Source: Flavisolibacter longurius
Lineage (GTDB): Bacteria; Bacteroidota; Bacteroidia; Chitinophagales; Chitinophagaceae
Assembly: GCA_014163555.1 (NCBI GenBank)
Contig: JACJGO010000014.1
Coordinates: forward strand, 62,001 to 126,000
Length of the DNA stretch: 64,000 bases
Direction: 5' to 3'
In this document: positions 52,150 through 60,399 of the stretch, in pieces
Layout: every line of letters begins with the position of its first letter
Numbering within the stretch: position 1 is the stretch's first letter
The notes under the pieces: model-generated
Seen by the model: only the letters and a program-made list of their open reading frames with translations
Database searches by the model: none
Told to the model about the DNA's origin: nothing
Position numbers and translations under genes: made by a program

Positions 52150-52473
52150 ATGTTGACGCCGGAGGAAGAAAAATTTGTGCACTATTGGGAAGAACAACGC
52201 CTGCACAAAAAAAATTTTTTAAGAAAATTTTCTATCAGCCTGCCATTAGTTTCGCTGGCTGCCGTTCTTTTTTTTGTCAACTTTTTAAGCGGTTGGTTTG
52301 GAAAGGCCGATAAAGAACTGCGCCGGCATTCTTCCCTGGTGATTGTGATCCTGGTTGCCGTGATTGTCATCATCGTGTTCGTGGTGATTTTTTCTGCCCG
52401 GCACCGGTGGGAACAGAATGAATCCGACTACCAGTCGCTACTCTTGAAGAAAAATAAAACCAAAGGCACATAA
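52150..52473 (+). CDS. Small two-helix membrane protein
   Basis: A 107-residue protein. A hydrophilic start (MLTPEEEKFVHYWEEQRLHKKNF) is followed by two membrane segments at about 30-47 and 62-85 and a basic tail. The start block is recurrent in small Bacteroidota membrane proteins, but no function is known to me. The ATG directly follows the T-run of the tRNA-Cys terminator, so it is either expressed by read-through or from a promoter inside the tRNA. It is followed 31 bases later by the FKBP gene. Confidence 0.7.
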   Translation: MLTPEEEKFVHYWEEQRLHKKNFLRKFSISLPLVSLAAVLFFVNFLSGWFGKADKELRRHSSLVIVILVAVIVIIVFVVIFSARHRWEQNESDYQSLLLKKNKTKGT

Positions 52474-52504
52474 ACCTGAATATTTCTTAACCTGCAAAGA
52501 TTAA

Positions 52505-52996
52505 ATGATGAAAAAATTTCTTTTTGCCTTTTTGATAATCGCTTCCTTTACCAGTTGCCTGAAAAACAATGATTCAAACTTTACCTGTACTTATAATGCC
52601 TGTGGTTTTGTAGCGCCGGCCAGCGAACAGAAAATTGTAACCGATTATCTTACCGCCAACGGCCTGACGGCCACACAGCATTGCAGCGGTTTGTATTATA
52701 TAATTGATGATGCAGGTACAGGAGCAACCCCAACCGTGTGTAATCAGGTTGCCGTATCCTACACAGGTCGGCTAGCGAACGGAACAATTTTCGATCAATC
52801 CACTGATCCTATCGTTTTTTCTTTGACGCAGGTAATTACCGGATTTAAGAATGGTATTCCCCTGATTAAATCAGGTGGTAAAATTCGCTTGTTCATCCCG
52901 CCCATATTAGCTTATGGCCCAAATCCACCTACAGGTTCAAATATTCCTCCCAATTCGATGCTGATATTTGATGTAACACTTGCCGGTGTGCAATAA
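52505..52996 (+). CDS. FKBP-type peptidyl-prolyl isomerase lipoprotein
   Basis: A 163-residue exported isomerase that helps proline-limited folding in the periplasm. The signal peptide ends in the lipobox FTSC with Cys18. The FKBP domain (about 70-163) contains VAVSYTGRLANGTIFDQS, a GFKNGIPLIKSGGKIRLFIPP block and the closing MLIFDVTL. Two further cysteines precede the domain (FTCTYNACGF). The second ATG at 52508 is an equal alternative start. A terminator follows. Confidence 0.92.
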   Translation: MMKKFLFAFLIIASFTSCLKNNDSNFTCTYNACGFVAPASEQKIVTDYLTANGLTATQHCSGLYYIIDDAGTGATPTVCNQVAVSYTGRLANGTIFDQSTDPIVFSLTQVITGFKNGIPLIKSGGKIRLFIPPILAYGPNPPTGSNIPPNSMLIFDVTLAGVQ

Positions 52997-53013
52997 GCAA
53001 AAACCTGATTTTG

Positions 53014-53042
53014 AAAAGGCCCGCTTTGTTGGGCCATTTTTT
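53014..53042 (+). terminator. Intrinsic terminator after the FKBP gene
   Basis: GGCCC (53018-53022) and GGGCC (53031-53035) with an A-run before and T-run after; the loop is eight bases. Confidence 0.7.
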
Positions 53043-53129
53043 ATGCATTAGTTTTTAGAAGAAGGTTAGCGATTACCTTATTTCACAATCACTTCGCAGC
53101 CCAGCTCCGCCAGTCGGAAAGCAGGGATG

Positions 53130-53137
53130 TATATTTG
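53130..53137 (+). promoter_or_regulatory. -7 element (TATATTTG) of sdaA
   Basis: Exact consensus match, 15 bases before the TTG start at 53153. Confidence 0.55.
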
Positions 53138-53152
53138 TAAAAATTAGATCGC

Positions 53153-54577
53153 TTGTCATACGAAGCCATTTCAGTATTCGATATTTTTAAAATAGGGGTG
53201 GGACCATCCTCTTCCCATACATTGGGTCCCTGGCGGGCCGCTCAACGTTTTGTACGTGCCCTGCAGGAAAAAAATCTTTTAGAAACAGTGACCGGAATTC
53301 AGGTTTTACTATACGGCTCTTTGGCCAAAACCGGAAAGGGGCATGGAACCGACGTAGCCGTTTTGTTGGGTCTTCAGGGATTGGATCCCGAAACCTGTGA
53401 TGTCAACAGCTTGCCAATAATTATGGAAGCCATTCACCGCGAACAGATCCTAACGCTTGGCGGAATTAAGCAGGTTTCATTTACACTTGAAAATGACTTG
53501 CAATTTCTTTTTACCGAATCGCTTCCGTTTCATCCCAATGCGGTCACCTTTCTCGCAAATTGTGCAGGTGGTGAGAACCTGGCGGAAACCTATTATTCTA
53601 TTGGTGGAGGATTTGTGGTAAAAGAAGGCGAAAAAACCTCTCAACAGCTGGTATCGCTTCCTTTCCCGATTAATTCATCCGCGGACCTTTTGCACTGGTG
53701 TATTAAAACCGGTTTGCCCATTCATGATGTGGTGTTGGAAAATGAAGCTGCCTGGCGGGCCGATAATCAGACCAAAGAAGGCATTCTCCGTATATGGAGC
53801 GTAATGAAAGAATGCACTTACAGGGGATGTCATACAACCGGAACCTTACCGGGTGGACTTTTTGTAAAGCGCAGGGCTGCTGACCTGGCCAAACGCCTAT
53901 TAAAAGGCCGCACCTACAATAATCATGACGAATGGATTGCTGCCATCAAAGAAGGGGGCAATTCTTTTCAATACATTTTGGATTGGGTGAGTTGTTTTGC
54001 CCTGGCCGTAAATGAAGAAAATGCAGCGTTCGGCAGGGTTGTTACCGCACCCACCAACGGTGCAGCAGGTGTTATTCCTGCCGTATTGCACTACTACCTG
54101 GTATTCGGTGAAGGGGTAACAGAAGAAAAAATCATTCAGGCCATTCTTACGGCCTCCGAAATCGGAAGCATCTTCAAAAAAGGAGCAACCATCTCTGCTG
54201 CTATGGGAGGTTGTCAGGCAGAGATTGGCGTTTCTTCTTCCATGGCCGCCGCAGCCCTAACAGAAGTTTCGGGTGGTACCCAACGGCAAGCGCTGATGGC
54301 AGCAGAAATCGCAATGGAGCACCACCTGGGTATGACCTGCGATCCTATTGCGGGGCTTGTTCAGGTACCCTGCATCGAACGAAACACCATGGGTGCCATT
54401 AAAGCCATTACGGCCTCACAACTGGCACTGCAAAGCGCACCGGATTATGCAAAAGTTTCGCTGGATGCGGTTGTAGAAACTATGTGGGAAACAGCCCAGG
54501 ACATGAACAGCAAGTACAAGGAAACAGCGGAAGGCGGCCTGGCGGTAAACATTCCGTTAAGCCTGAGCGAATGTTAA
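53153..54577 (+). CDS. sdaA: L-serine ammonia-lyase, iron-sulfur type
   Basis: Converts L-serine to pyruvate and ammonia with a [4Fe-4S] cluster. This is the single-chain form, 474 residues: a beta-like domain first ([18 protein letters not shown] near residue 6), then the alpha domain with [15 protein letters not shown] and the cluster-binding [16 protein letters not shown]. Only a TTG start at 53153 puts the family N-terminus at its usual place, and no ATG fits. The promoter element lies 15 bases upstream. It is followed at the far side by a convergent esterase gene. Confidence 0.94.
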   Translation: MSYEAISVFDIFKIGVGPSSSHTLGPWRAAQRFVRALQEKNLLETVTGIQVLLYGSLAKTGKGHGTDVAVLLGLQGLDPETCDVNSLPIIMEAIHREQILTLGGIKQVSFTLENDLQFLFTESLPFHPNAVTFLANCAGGENLAETYYSIGGGFVVKEGEKTSQQLVSLPFPINSSADLLHWCIKTGLPIHDVVLENEAAWRADNQTKEGILRIWSVMKECTYRGCHTTGTLPGGLFVKRRAADLAKRLLKGRTYNNHDEWIAAIKEGGNSFQYILDWVSCFALAVNEENAAFGRVVTAPTNGAAGVIPAVLHYYLVFGEGVTEEKIIQAILTASEIGSIFKKGATISAAMGGCQAEIGVSSSMAAAALTEVSGGTQRQALMAAEIAMEHHLGMTCDPIAGLVQVPCIERNTMGAIKAITASQLALQSAPDYAKVSLDAVVETMWETAQDMNSKYKETAEGGLAVNIPLSLSEC

Positions 54578-54636
54578 TTTGTTCCATTCAACCTGTCAAT
54601 TGCTTAGCTGAACACAAATTCAGAAAACAGCTTCAC

Positions 54637-55770
54637 TCACTTCTGTTCTTCTTTCAGCACAACCTGCAAAAATGCTTTTACCATCCAGGTGCTAACCTGT
54701 CCGCCTGGGCCATTTAACGTATAGTCGAAGCCGTGCGTAGCCCATGGAAGATAGACCTCATAATGCGGAATGTTTAATGCTTTCAACTTTACCTGTAACC
54801 GGGTTCCATGCCGGGGCGAAACCAGGGGATCATTTTCAGCATAGATCATCAGGGTTGGCGGCGTTTTGGTGGTCACCGTTTCTGTAGCAGAACTTTTGTG
54901 GTATTGGTCTGGTACCGCATCCAGCGTTCCGCCAAGGTAATCTTCCATGATTTTGCGGCTGTCCAATACCAGAGGGCTTGTTGGATTCTCATATCCCCAG
55001 ATCATATCGGTTGGTCCGTAAAAATCAATGACAGCTTTTATGGAAGGCTCGGGTAGGGTATAAGCTGCGGAGAGGGCCACCTGTCCTCCTGCACTCCGGC
55101 CAAGTAAGACAAAGCGGGAACTATCCACAAAAAGTTTGTTGGCGTTTTGCTGCAGGTAGCAAATGGCATTTTGAACATCTTCCATCGGGGCGGGAAAGTT
55201 ATGAGCCGGCGCCAACCGGTAGTTGATGCTGGCAACATGATAGCCTGCTTTCGCCAGTTCAGAGTTAAGTTCCGGCAATTGTTTGTTACTTCCTCCGGCC
55301 CAAGATCCGCCATGGATGACAATCACACAAGGCCTTATACCGCCAAATTGCGCAGCATAAAAATCAAGCGTCAATTGATTTTTTTGATCATACACAAAAG
55401 CTTTTGGGTGGATATTACCTTTTACCATTCCGGTTAGGAACTGCCAAGGCCGGATAAAAAAGGACTGTATAACAAAATCTTCACCGGCAAATTTTGTTTT
55501 GAAATCTGTTTCGATTTTCCTGGCCAGCCAAAATGCCTGGAGATAAGGCAGACAAAAAAAGCCGATGGCTGTCAGGCCAATCACGTAATAAACCTTTGCG
55601 TATGGCGAACCCGAAGCGAAAAACAACAGAAGTAGGAGGATCAGGAGAATAAATACCCAGGAAAACTCTGTCACCAGAATGGACAAGTACCAGATATGAT
55701 TGGTTGGTGCCCGAAAAACAGTCAGCAAGGAAAACAGGAATAAAAACACCAGGATAATGAGAATAACCAT
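54637..55770 (-). CDS. Membrane-anchored alpha/beta hydrolase (esterase-like)
   Basis: A 377-residue protein of the HSL-like esterase group. The first 85 residues hold three hydrophobic segments that anchor it in the membrane. The catalytic domain follows with the oxyanion motif HGGSWAGG (about 155), the nucleophile elbow GRSAGG (about 225), an acid in ENDPLVSP and His in ATHGFDY. The catalytic triad is therefore complete. The substrate is unknown; esters of short acyl groups are likely for the family. No operon partner is visible. Confidence 0.87.
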   Translation of the reverse strand: MVILIILVFLFLFSLLTVFRAPTNHIWYLSILVTEFSWVFILLILLLLLFFASGSPYAKVYYVIGLTAIGFFCLPYLQAFWLARKIETDFKTKFAGEDFVIQSFFIRPWQFLTGMVKGNIHPKAFVYDQKNQLTLDFYAAQFGGIRPCVIVIHGGSWAGGSNKQLPELNSELAKAGYHVASINYRLAPAHNFPAPMEDVQNAICYLQQNANKLFVDSSRFVLLGRSAGGQVALSAAYTLPEPSIKAVIDFYGPTDMIWGYENPTSPLVLDSRKIMEDYLGGTLDAVPDQYHKSSATETVTTKTPPTLMIYAENDPLVSPRHGTRLQVKLKALNIPHYEVYLPWATHGFDYTLNGPGGQVSTWMVKAFLQVVLKEEQK

Positions 55771-56024
55771 AAGAATACAATACGGGAAACCCGTTATGGC
55801 TGCGAAGTAAGGACAGGGTAGAGGGATATTGAAAAATTTCTGATTCAGTGAGAAAGTATCCGGATGAATTTTGCTGAACCGCTTTCATTCTTTTTCTGCT
55901 AGTCCGTTTTTAATTCCATTGAAAGAGGCCGATCAGAGTGGATTCAAGCTTGCCAGACGCCTACATATTTTCCCTGAGTAAAGTTTACGTAGTTTCCCTC
56001 TTGCTTTTCTGAAAAAACCGCCCC

Positions 56025-56093
56025 ATCTTTGTCTCGGTTTTTCATAGGATATTGGATTTTACACGAGGCCGGATTTCTATCCAGCCTTTTTTT
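56025..56093 (+). ncRNA. Small-RNA-like repeat unit, copy 2
   Basis: The second copy of the unit at 31842-31910, 67 of 69 bases identical. Its own promoter is better: TTG at 56002-56004, a 20-base spacer and CATCTTTG at 56025-56032. The terminator stem carries C at 56071 and A at 56084 in place of T and G in copy 1, making a C-A mismatch where copy 1 has T-G. It is followed by a longer T-run to 56094. Similarity stops abruptly at both ends. The unit lies 284 bases upstream of tRNA-Leu, outside the conjugative element. Confidence 0.6.
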
Positions 56094-56260
56094 TGCCCTG
56101 TTCGGAATGGTTTCGCAATACAGTTTCATTGACCATTTTTAATTTACCTTCTCTCTTAATCAATCGTCCCGATCTTTTAGCAAACTGCCTCCTGATACGG
56201 TATAACCTTCCTTTTTAAAGTTTGATGGAAATGATACAAAGATTTTTCTGGTGGTTATTC

Positions 56261-56283
56261 CGTTTTTTGGCACCCAAAAAACG
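56261..56283. repeat. Inverted repeat upstream of tRNA-Leu
   Basis: CGTTTTTTGG (56261-56270) and CCAAAAAACG (56274-56283) pair perfectly around CAC. There is no flanking T-run beyond the arms. The remaining 240 bases or so between the small-RNA unit and the tRNA show no other recognisable feature. Confidence 0.5.
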
Positions 56284-56377
56284 TTGCTGCCAGTAGACTT
56301 TAAAAATAATTTTTGGTGATTCTTTTCATTTAGTCAGAATGTTGTAACATTGCACCCCTCGAAGTTCTTATTTCGTT

Positions 56378-56461
56378 GCCCGGGTGGCGGAATTGGTAGA
56401 CGCAGCAGACTCAAAATCTGCCGTCCGCAAGGATGTACCGGTTCGACTCCGGTCCTGGGCA
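56378..56461 (+). tRNA. tRNA-Leu (CAA)
   Basis: A type II tRNA with a long variable arm. Acceptor GCCCGGG pairs with CCTGGGC, the anticodon stem GCAGA/TCTGC closes CTCAAAA with anticodon CAA, the variable arm contains TCC-GCAA-GGA, and the T arm is ACCGG-TTCGACT-CCGGT. The discriminator A is followed by CTTG, so CCA is not encoded. The 3' end is the likely integration target of the conjugative element that begins here. Confidence 0.96.
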
Positions 56462-56478
56462 CTTGATTTTCAAGGTGT

Positions 56479-56506
56479 TAAAAAGGCTCACGAAAGTGGG
56501 CCTTTT
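56479..56506 (+). terminator. Terminator of tRNA-Leu
   Basis: AAAAGGCTCAC and GTGGGCCTTTT pair with one T-G around a GAAA tetraloop (56481-56506), ending in T4. It is part of the element side of the junction. Confidence 0.7.
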
Positions 56507-56508
56507 GC

Positions 56509-56530
56509 ATTTGCAAACAATTTGCAAACA
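56509..56530. repeat. Tandem 11-bp repeats, each with a TTTGCAAA palindrome
   Basis: ATTTGCAAACA occurs twice head to tail (56509-56519, 56520-56530). Each copy contains the 8-bp palindrome TTTGCAAA, 11 bases apart, about one helical turn. A related TTTGCA..TGCAAA palindrome overlaps the first copy at 56504-56517. It lies 48 bases from the tRNA end, where integrase or excisionase arm sites would be expected. Confidence 0.5.
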
Positions 56531-56673
56531 AAGAACTCAAACACTCTACCTGGAGAGATTTCATTTGCTTGGAGTGAGAAAGAACGATAATGATTGTAAG
56601 ATACGTAAACTATAGCGGTTTTGGCGACCTTGCCCTACTTTTTTTCAGCGTTTCGGCGTTGGAAAAAATGAAC

Positions 56674-56702
56674 AAAAAAGCCTGAATTTCTTCAGGCTTT
56701 TC
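56674..56702. terminator. Terminator at the end of the ICE gene block
   Basis: GCCTGAA (56680-56686) and TTCAGGC (56691-56697) with A6 before and T4 after. It serves the minus-strand genes ending at 56714 and could also stop plus-strand transcription from the tRNA side. Confidence 0.8.
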
Positions 56703-56713
56703 ACAATTTCCGC

Positions 56714-57037
56714 TCATGCGATTTCTTGCCGTAGATGACGCAGTTTGGAGCCTACTCCGCATTGCCGCATCTTCTTCTCCTTGATGTAGTCGAGTACCTC
56801 CTTTTTATCAAAATATATCTTACCACCTTGCTTGTGGGAAGGCAGTCCCCTTTTCATCCAGTCAGTTAAAGTGACCAACGAAACCCGTAAGAACTTTGCA
56901 ATCTCCTTACGATTGAATAAGTCTTGTTCGCTCTGGTCATTGTTTTGAGCTATTGTATGCTCTGCCATATACTCCTGCATGGCCTCCTTAACCCACCGCT
57001 TAATGTCTGTCTCTGTCGGGATGAACAACGTTTCCAT
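56714..57037 (-). CDS. Helix-turn-helix protein, excisionase-like (HTH_17)
   Basis: A 107-residue DNA-binding protein. The first 45 residues are charged and helical. Then LFNRKEIAKFLRVSLVTLTDWMKRGLPSHKQGGKIYFDKKEVLDYI forms a winged MerR-like excisionase fold. Such proteins act as recombination directionality factors or regulators on conjugative elements. Its position as the last gene before the attachment site suits an excision or regulatory role, which is inferred. The neighbouring TTTGCAAA repeats are possible binding sites. Confidence 0.8.
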   Translation of the reverse strand: METLFIPTETDIKRWVKEAMQEYMAEHTIAQNNDQSEQDLFNRKEIAKFLRVSLVTLTDWMKRGLPSHKQGGKIYFDKKEVLDYIKEKKMRQCGVGSKLRHLRQEIA

Positions 57038-57043
57038 AGAATC

Positions 57044-57334
57044 TTACTGGATGGATTTCAAATAAATAATGCTTTGTCTAAAAGAATTGGAGGACGGCAA
57101 ATACTTTATGTACCCATACTCCTGCAGGTTGTTGATGCATTTATTGTAAGTGAACCGTGCATTGATTTTTGCAGCTTTCATAATTGTCTCACGATTGATT
57201 GGAAAGGGATTCTTGCCACCCTTTGAATTCCACTCTTGCGTGAGGGCCATGTAGAGACTGATGTGCGTAGCACTGATTCGGGCATCCTCTGACATTTGCT
57301 TGTAACAGGTTGTTAGAAACGAAAAGAGTTCCAT
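57044..57334 (-). CDS. Small winged-helix-like protein
   Basis: A 96-residue protein. The middle (ISATHISLYMALTQEWNSKG, FPINRETIMKAAKI) followed by NNLQEYGYIKYLPSS resembles the helix-turn-helix plus wing of DnaD-like or replication-related proteins found on Bacteroidetes mobile elements. I cannot assign a function. It lies six bases before the HTH gene and 22 bases after the larger accessory gene, so it is part of the same transcript. Confidence 0.65.
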   Translation of the reverse strand: MELFSFLTTCYKQMSEDARISATHISLYMALTQEWNSKGGKNPFPINRETIMKAAKINARFTYNKCINNLQEYGYIKYLPSSNSFRQSIIYLKSIQ

Positions 57335-57356
57335 AGCATATCACTTCTTTGCATTT

Positions 57357-58091
57357 TTATTTGGATGTTCTTGTTTTTCTCTTGCGCTTTTTACGCAGAA
57401 GACCGGTTCCATGACCGTTGCTTTCGGTATCATTGGTCTCTGACCCCTCGGCTTGTTTCTTCTTTGCCAGCATCTCCTTTTCAAGCCAGCGATTTTGCAG
57501 ATAGCGGCAAGCTTCATCAACAGAAATACTTGGCTGACCTTCCAATATGTAGAATCTCTGGCTTACTTCAGCCTTGCTTTTCGGAACTGAAATATTGCTG
57601 TATATTTCATTGTAAGCGGTTCCTTGCCAGTGTTCCTGCTTCAAGACTGACCCCGCAAACCGACCTTCGCTAGTCGTTTCTAAAGCCGCAAGAGCGTCAA
57701 TGACTGATGCTATCTTTAACTCCTTCTCAAACGCATTTTTATCGCTACCCGTTAAGGGCTTCTTTTCGTTGAAATCAAACGCTTTTATCCAGTCAACCTC
57801 CGACATTTGCTGTGAGAGCAGCGATACGTCCACACCGTTTACAATTCCTTCAAATGGCTTGTTCCTTTGGAAAATAGCGTCATAATACACCAGCACATAG
57901 GCATCACCAGCCTTTTTATCTATTTCAAACGAAAGTTGAAAGCTCAACACATTGCCGCTCTTCTCAACCTGATAGTTTAAAAGGAAATGTTTGGGCTTGA
58001 AACAAACCCGCTTAGCCAAAGGATAGCCCATATTGGCAAATCCTAAGCTTTTTAATTGCTCTGCTAATGCAATGATGTTTTGAATGTTCAT
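57357..58091 (-). CDS. ICE accessory protein with DUF3945-related module
   Basis: A 244-residue cytosolic protein of unknown function. The region FQLSFEIDKKAGDAYVLVYY at 51-70 and the following DAIFQR, together with SISVDEACRYLQNRWLEKEML near 190-210, match in order the two modules of the neighbouring 488-residue protein. It therefore looks like a short paralogue. The C-terminus is very basic (RKKRKRKTRTSK), suggesting nucleic acid binding. It lies 34 bases after the larger paralogue and 22 bases before the winged-helix gene, within the accessory part of the tra operon. Confidence 0.7.
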   Translation of the reverse strand: MNIQNIIALAEQLKSLGFANMGYPLAKRVCFKPKHFLLNYQVEKSGNVLSFQLSFEIDKKAGDAYVLVYYDAIFQRNKPFEGIVNGVDVSLLSQQMSEVDWIKAFDFNEKKPLTGSDKNAFEKELKIASVIDALAALETTSEGRFAGSVLKQEHWQGTAYNEIYSNISVPKSKAEVSQRFYILEGQPSISVDEACRYLQNRWLEKEMLAKKKQAEGSETNDTESNGHGTGLLRKKRKRKTRTSK

Positions 58092-58125
58092 GACGCTATT
58101 TTATCACGGAAAACGAAAGGCTGTC

Positions 58126-59592
58126 TTAAGCAACGCTTAATCCCTTTTTCGGGCTTTCACGTTTTTTCGGCATAAGGCTGTTCTTTTTTTCCACCTTCTG
58201 CTTATCCGGTTTCTTATCCTGACTTAATTCTTTTTTTTTATCCTTGCCTTCTTCATTCACAGCCTTCACGGCAGCACCTTGGCCAACGGCCTGATAGCGG
58301 GAAAGGTTTTCCTTTGTGACCAGCTTCATTTGCGCATCGTATAGCTTTACGGTTTTGTACCGTGGGTCAGCTTCTATGAACATTTTGTTGGCGCTGCCGT
58401 CCTTCTCAATGGTGATAGACTGAACGTTGCCTTTTTGCAAAGAGGCCATTAGTTCGTCTTTCTTCTTGGGATCATTCAGTTCCGCTACGGCAAGCTTGCC
58501 AACAGCGGCTTCCAGGTTGTAGCCGTACTTCTCATGGATTTGCTTCACCTCTGCATTGTTGTTTTTGTCCTTCACCTCCGGGTTGAGTTGAAGCCAGGCT
58601 TTGTAAGGTTGACCCTCCTTGGTCACTAGGTCCTTATGTACCGCCCTTCCGTCAAGAAGGTTGAAGGCTTCTTTTGCGGTGATGCCTTTGCCGTTGTTGA
58701 GATAAAACTTCTGCTCTAACTTTTCGCCATCGTTTCTTGTAAGCGAGGCATTGTAGCTGTTGAAGAAATACATGTCCGTTTCATCTGATTTGCGAAAGTT
58801 CAGCGTCGCCTCAAACGGCTTTTTATTGAACTCCGTGGCAAACTGCAACTGAAACTCCGGCTTACCTTCTTGCATTGCTTTTTGTAAACCGACGTTTAAT
58901 TCCTCGCCGAAGCCGGCGAACTTTATTCTGTCTGAGAGGAACTTTAGATTGTCGTTGTTCATGATTGTATGATTTAAAGTTTGTAATGCTTTTGCGTTTA
59001 GCAGCGTGTAGGTTTCGGAAGCAGTGATGTTGAAGCGGGGACAGATTTGTGTCTTGAATTCGTATTTGGCTTGAAGCGCATTCACCTGAGCTGTTGGCAT
59101 TTCAAAAGGCGTGTCCGACCAATATTTATACATCAACATGGCCTGTACTTCTTTTCCTAAATCCGATGAACGCCAAATGGTTTGTAGATCAGCCAAGACC
59201 CTGTCAACCTGCGCCGCCTCTTGCATGGCCTGTTTTACATCTCTGTCAGGGCCATACAAGGCTTCACCGGCATAGTCAATTGTCCAATCCAACTTTGCCA
59301 TGCGGTCAGCCAGATCTTTTGTATCCACTCCTGCTATCAACAGTTCTGGAATTGGGAAGTCTTTTCTCAATACCGCATCATAGCTCTCTATGAAATACCG
59401 ATCAGTCTTTTCATCTTTTTCAAAATGGATGTTGTACTTCATCTTGTCAGGCCCAAACTCTTTCCAATACGGAAGTGAAAACGATGGGCGATTGTCATTT
59501 ACGAAGTATTGAATGAGCGGTTTCATCGTCTCATCAAATTCCAACACCCGCAGATGCCGCATCAAATCCGCTATCGTTTCCTTTGCTGTCAT
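58126..59592 (-). CDS. ICE accessory protein with repeated DUF3945-type modules
   Basis: A 488-residue protein resembling DUF3945 proteins of Bacteroidetes conjugative transposons. It has two copies of one module: strand block YNIHFEKDEKTDRYFIESYD (53-72) and LNFRKSDETDMYFFNSYN (264-281), each followed by an ITA(S/K)E-type helix at 189 and 304, the latter KGITAKEAFNLLDGRAVHKD. A further ordered region (about 325-430) carries the DUF3945 core, then a lysine-rich tail. Repeat, basic tail and operon position suggest a DNA- or relaxosome-associated role, but that is inferred. The ATG at 59592 is chosen over a GTG at 59607. Confidence 0.78.
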   Translation of the reverse strand: MTAKETIADLMRHLRVLEFDETMKPLIQYFVNDNRPSFSLPYWKEFGPDKMKYNIHFEKDEKTDRYFIESYDAVLRKDFPIPELLIAGVDTKDLADRMAKLDWTIDYAGEALYGPDRDVKQAMQEAAQVDRVLADLQTIWRSSDLGKEVQAMLMYKYWSDTPFEMPTAQVNALQAKYEFKTQICPRFNITASETYTLLNAKALQTLNHTIMNNDNLKFLSDRIKFAGFGEELNVGLQKAMQEGKPEFQLQFATEFNKKPFEATLNFRKSDETDMYFFNSYNASLTRNDGEKLEQKFYLNNGKGITAKEAFNLLDGRAVHKDLVTKEGQPYKAWLQLNPEVKDKNNNAEVKQIHEKYGYNLEAAVGKLAVAELNDPKKKDELMASLQKGNVQSITIEKDGSANKMFIEADPRYKTVKLYDAQMKLVTKENLSRYQAVGQGAAVKAVNEEGKDKKKELSQDKKPDKQKVEKKNSLMPKKRESPKKGLSVA

Positions 59593-59616
59593 AACCCTGT
59601 CCTCCACTTCTTTTAC

Positions 59617-60372
59617 CTACTTCACCGGCCTCGCTTTCATTAGCCGACCATTACTTAGTTTCAGATTGAGGTGTCGGCCACCATTCTTCTCCAATAACTG
59701 TACGCCTAAAAACTTGGCATGGGGGATAGTAAGCTTTTCTAAGGCCACTACTATGGTGGATGATGTGCCTGCTACAACTAAAGCACTATTGCCACTGGTG
59801 TGCAAAGGCTTCAACTCAGCCTCCTGCACACCGGTTCGTTTGCCTTTCTTTTTATCAGCGATGTAAAACCGTAACAGTTCAATATCATAGTTGATGGCGC
59901 TTTCGTTTGTTAGCAGGAGCTGATAATACATTACATCATCCTTTATGTAGATGCCATTAATCTCCGCTTTCATACTCCAACGCTTGTCCTTGACCCTCTT
60001 TATAAACTTCGGATTGTCGGCAATGGCGGCTGCAGTATTGGCAATGCTTTCCTTACCTTGAACGGGTAGATGATACACCCAAGTAGCAGGCTTGTCATCA
60101 TAACAAACCCGGAAGGAATAAAGGCTGCCATCTTCGGTTACTACGCTCAAGTTGGTTTCGGAGAAGCCTTTCGTGCCGGCTTTTACGAGCAAAATAGATG
60201 GAGCATCTTTTACCTGCTGCGCCAACACAGTTTGTATTCCCCGGTCAACGTGCTTAATGGCAAAAGGAAAAATCAAACTGGTGGTTTTGTCCGTAGAAAT
60301 GCAAAGTGAGGTTTGGGCAAAGGCTGAAACGCAAAGCCAGGTCACCGCAATCAAACACAAAAATCGTTTCAT
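59617..60372 (-). CDS. traN: Conjugative transposon protein TraN
   Basis: A 251-residue periplasmic component of the mating apparatus, VirB9-like (DUF4138). A signal peptide (FLCLIAVTWLCVSAFAQ) is followed by a beta-rich domain. KTTSLIFPFAIKHVDRGI, then SNLYSFRVCYDD-like sequence, and KDDVMYYQLLLTNESAINYDIELLRFYI are recognisable TraN blocks. It lies 27 bases after traM and 24 bases before the accessory genes. In Bacteroides elements traO follows traN, but here accessory genes follow instead. Confidence 0.88.
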   Translation of the reverse strand: MKRFLCLIAVTWLCVSAFAQTSLCISTDKTTSLIFPFAIKHVDRGIQTVLAQQVKDAPSILLVKAGTKGFSETNLSVVTEDGSLYSFRVCYDDKPATWVYHLPVQGKESIANTAAAIADNPKFIKRVKDKRWSMKAEINGIYIKDDVMYYQLLLTNESAINYDIELLRFYIADKKKGKRTGVQEAELKPLHTSGNSALVVAGTSSTIVVALEKLTIPHAKFLGVQLLEKNGGRHLNLKLSNGRLMKARPVK

Positions 60373-60399
60373 AAAATCAGTGTTTAAGAGTAAAGAGTT

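Noticed and set aside
56384-56590. An open frame across tRNA-Leu and the attachment region
   Set aside because: It translates the tRNA itself and the flanking palindromes; composition is explained by those features.
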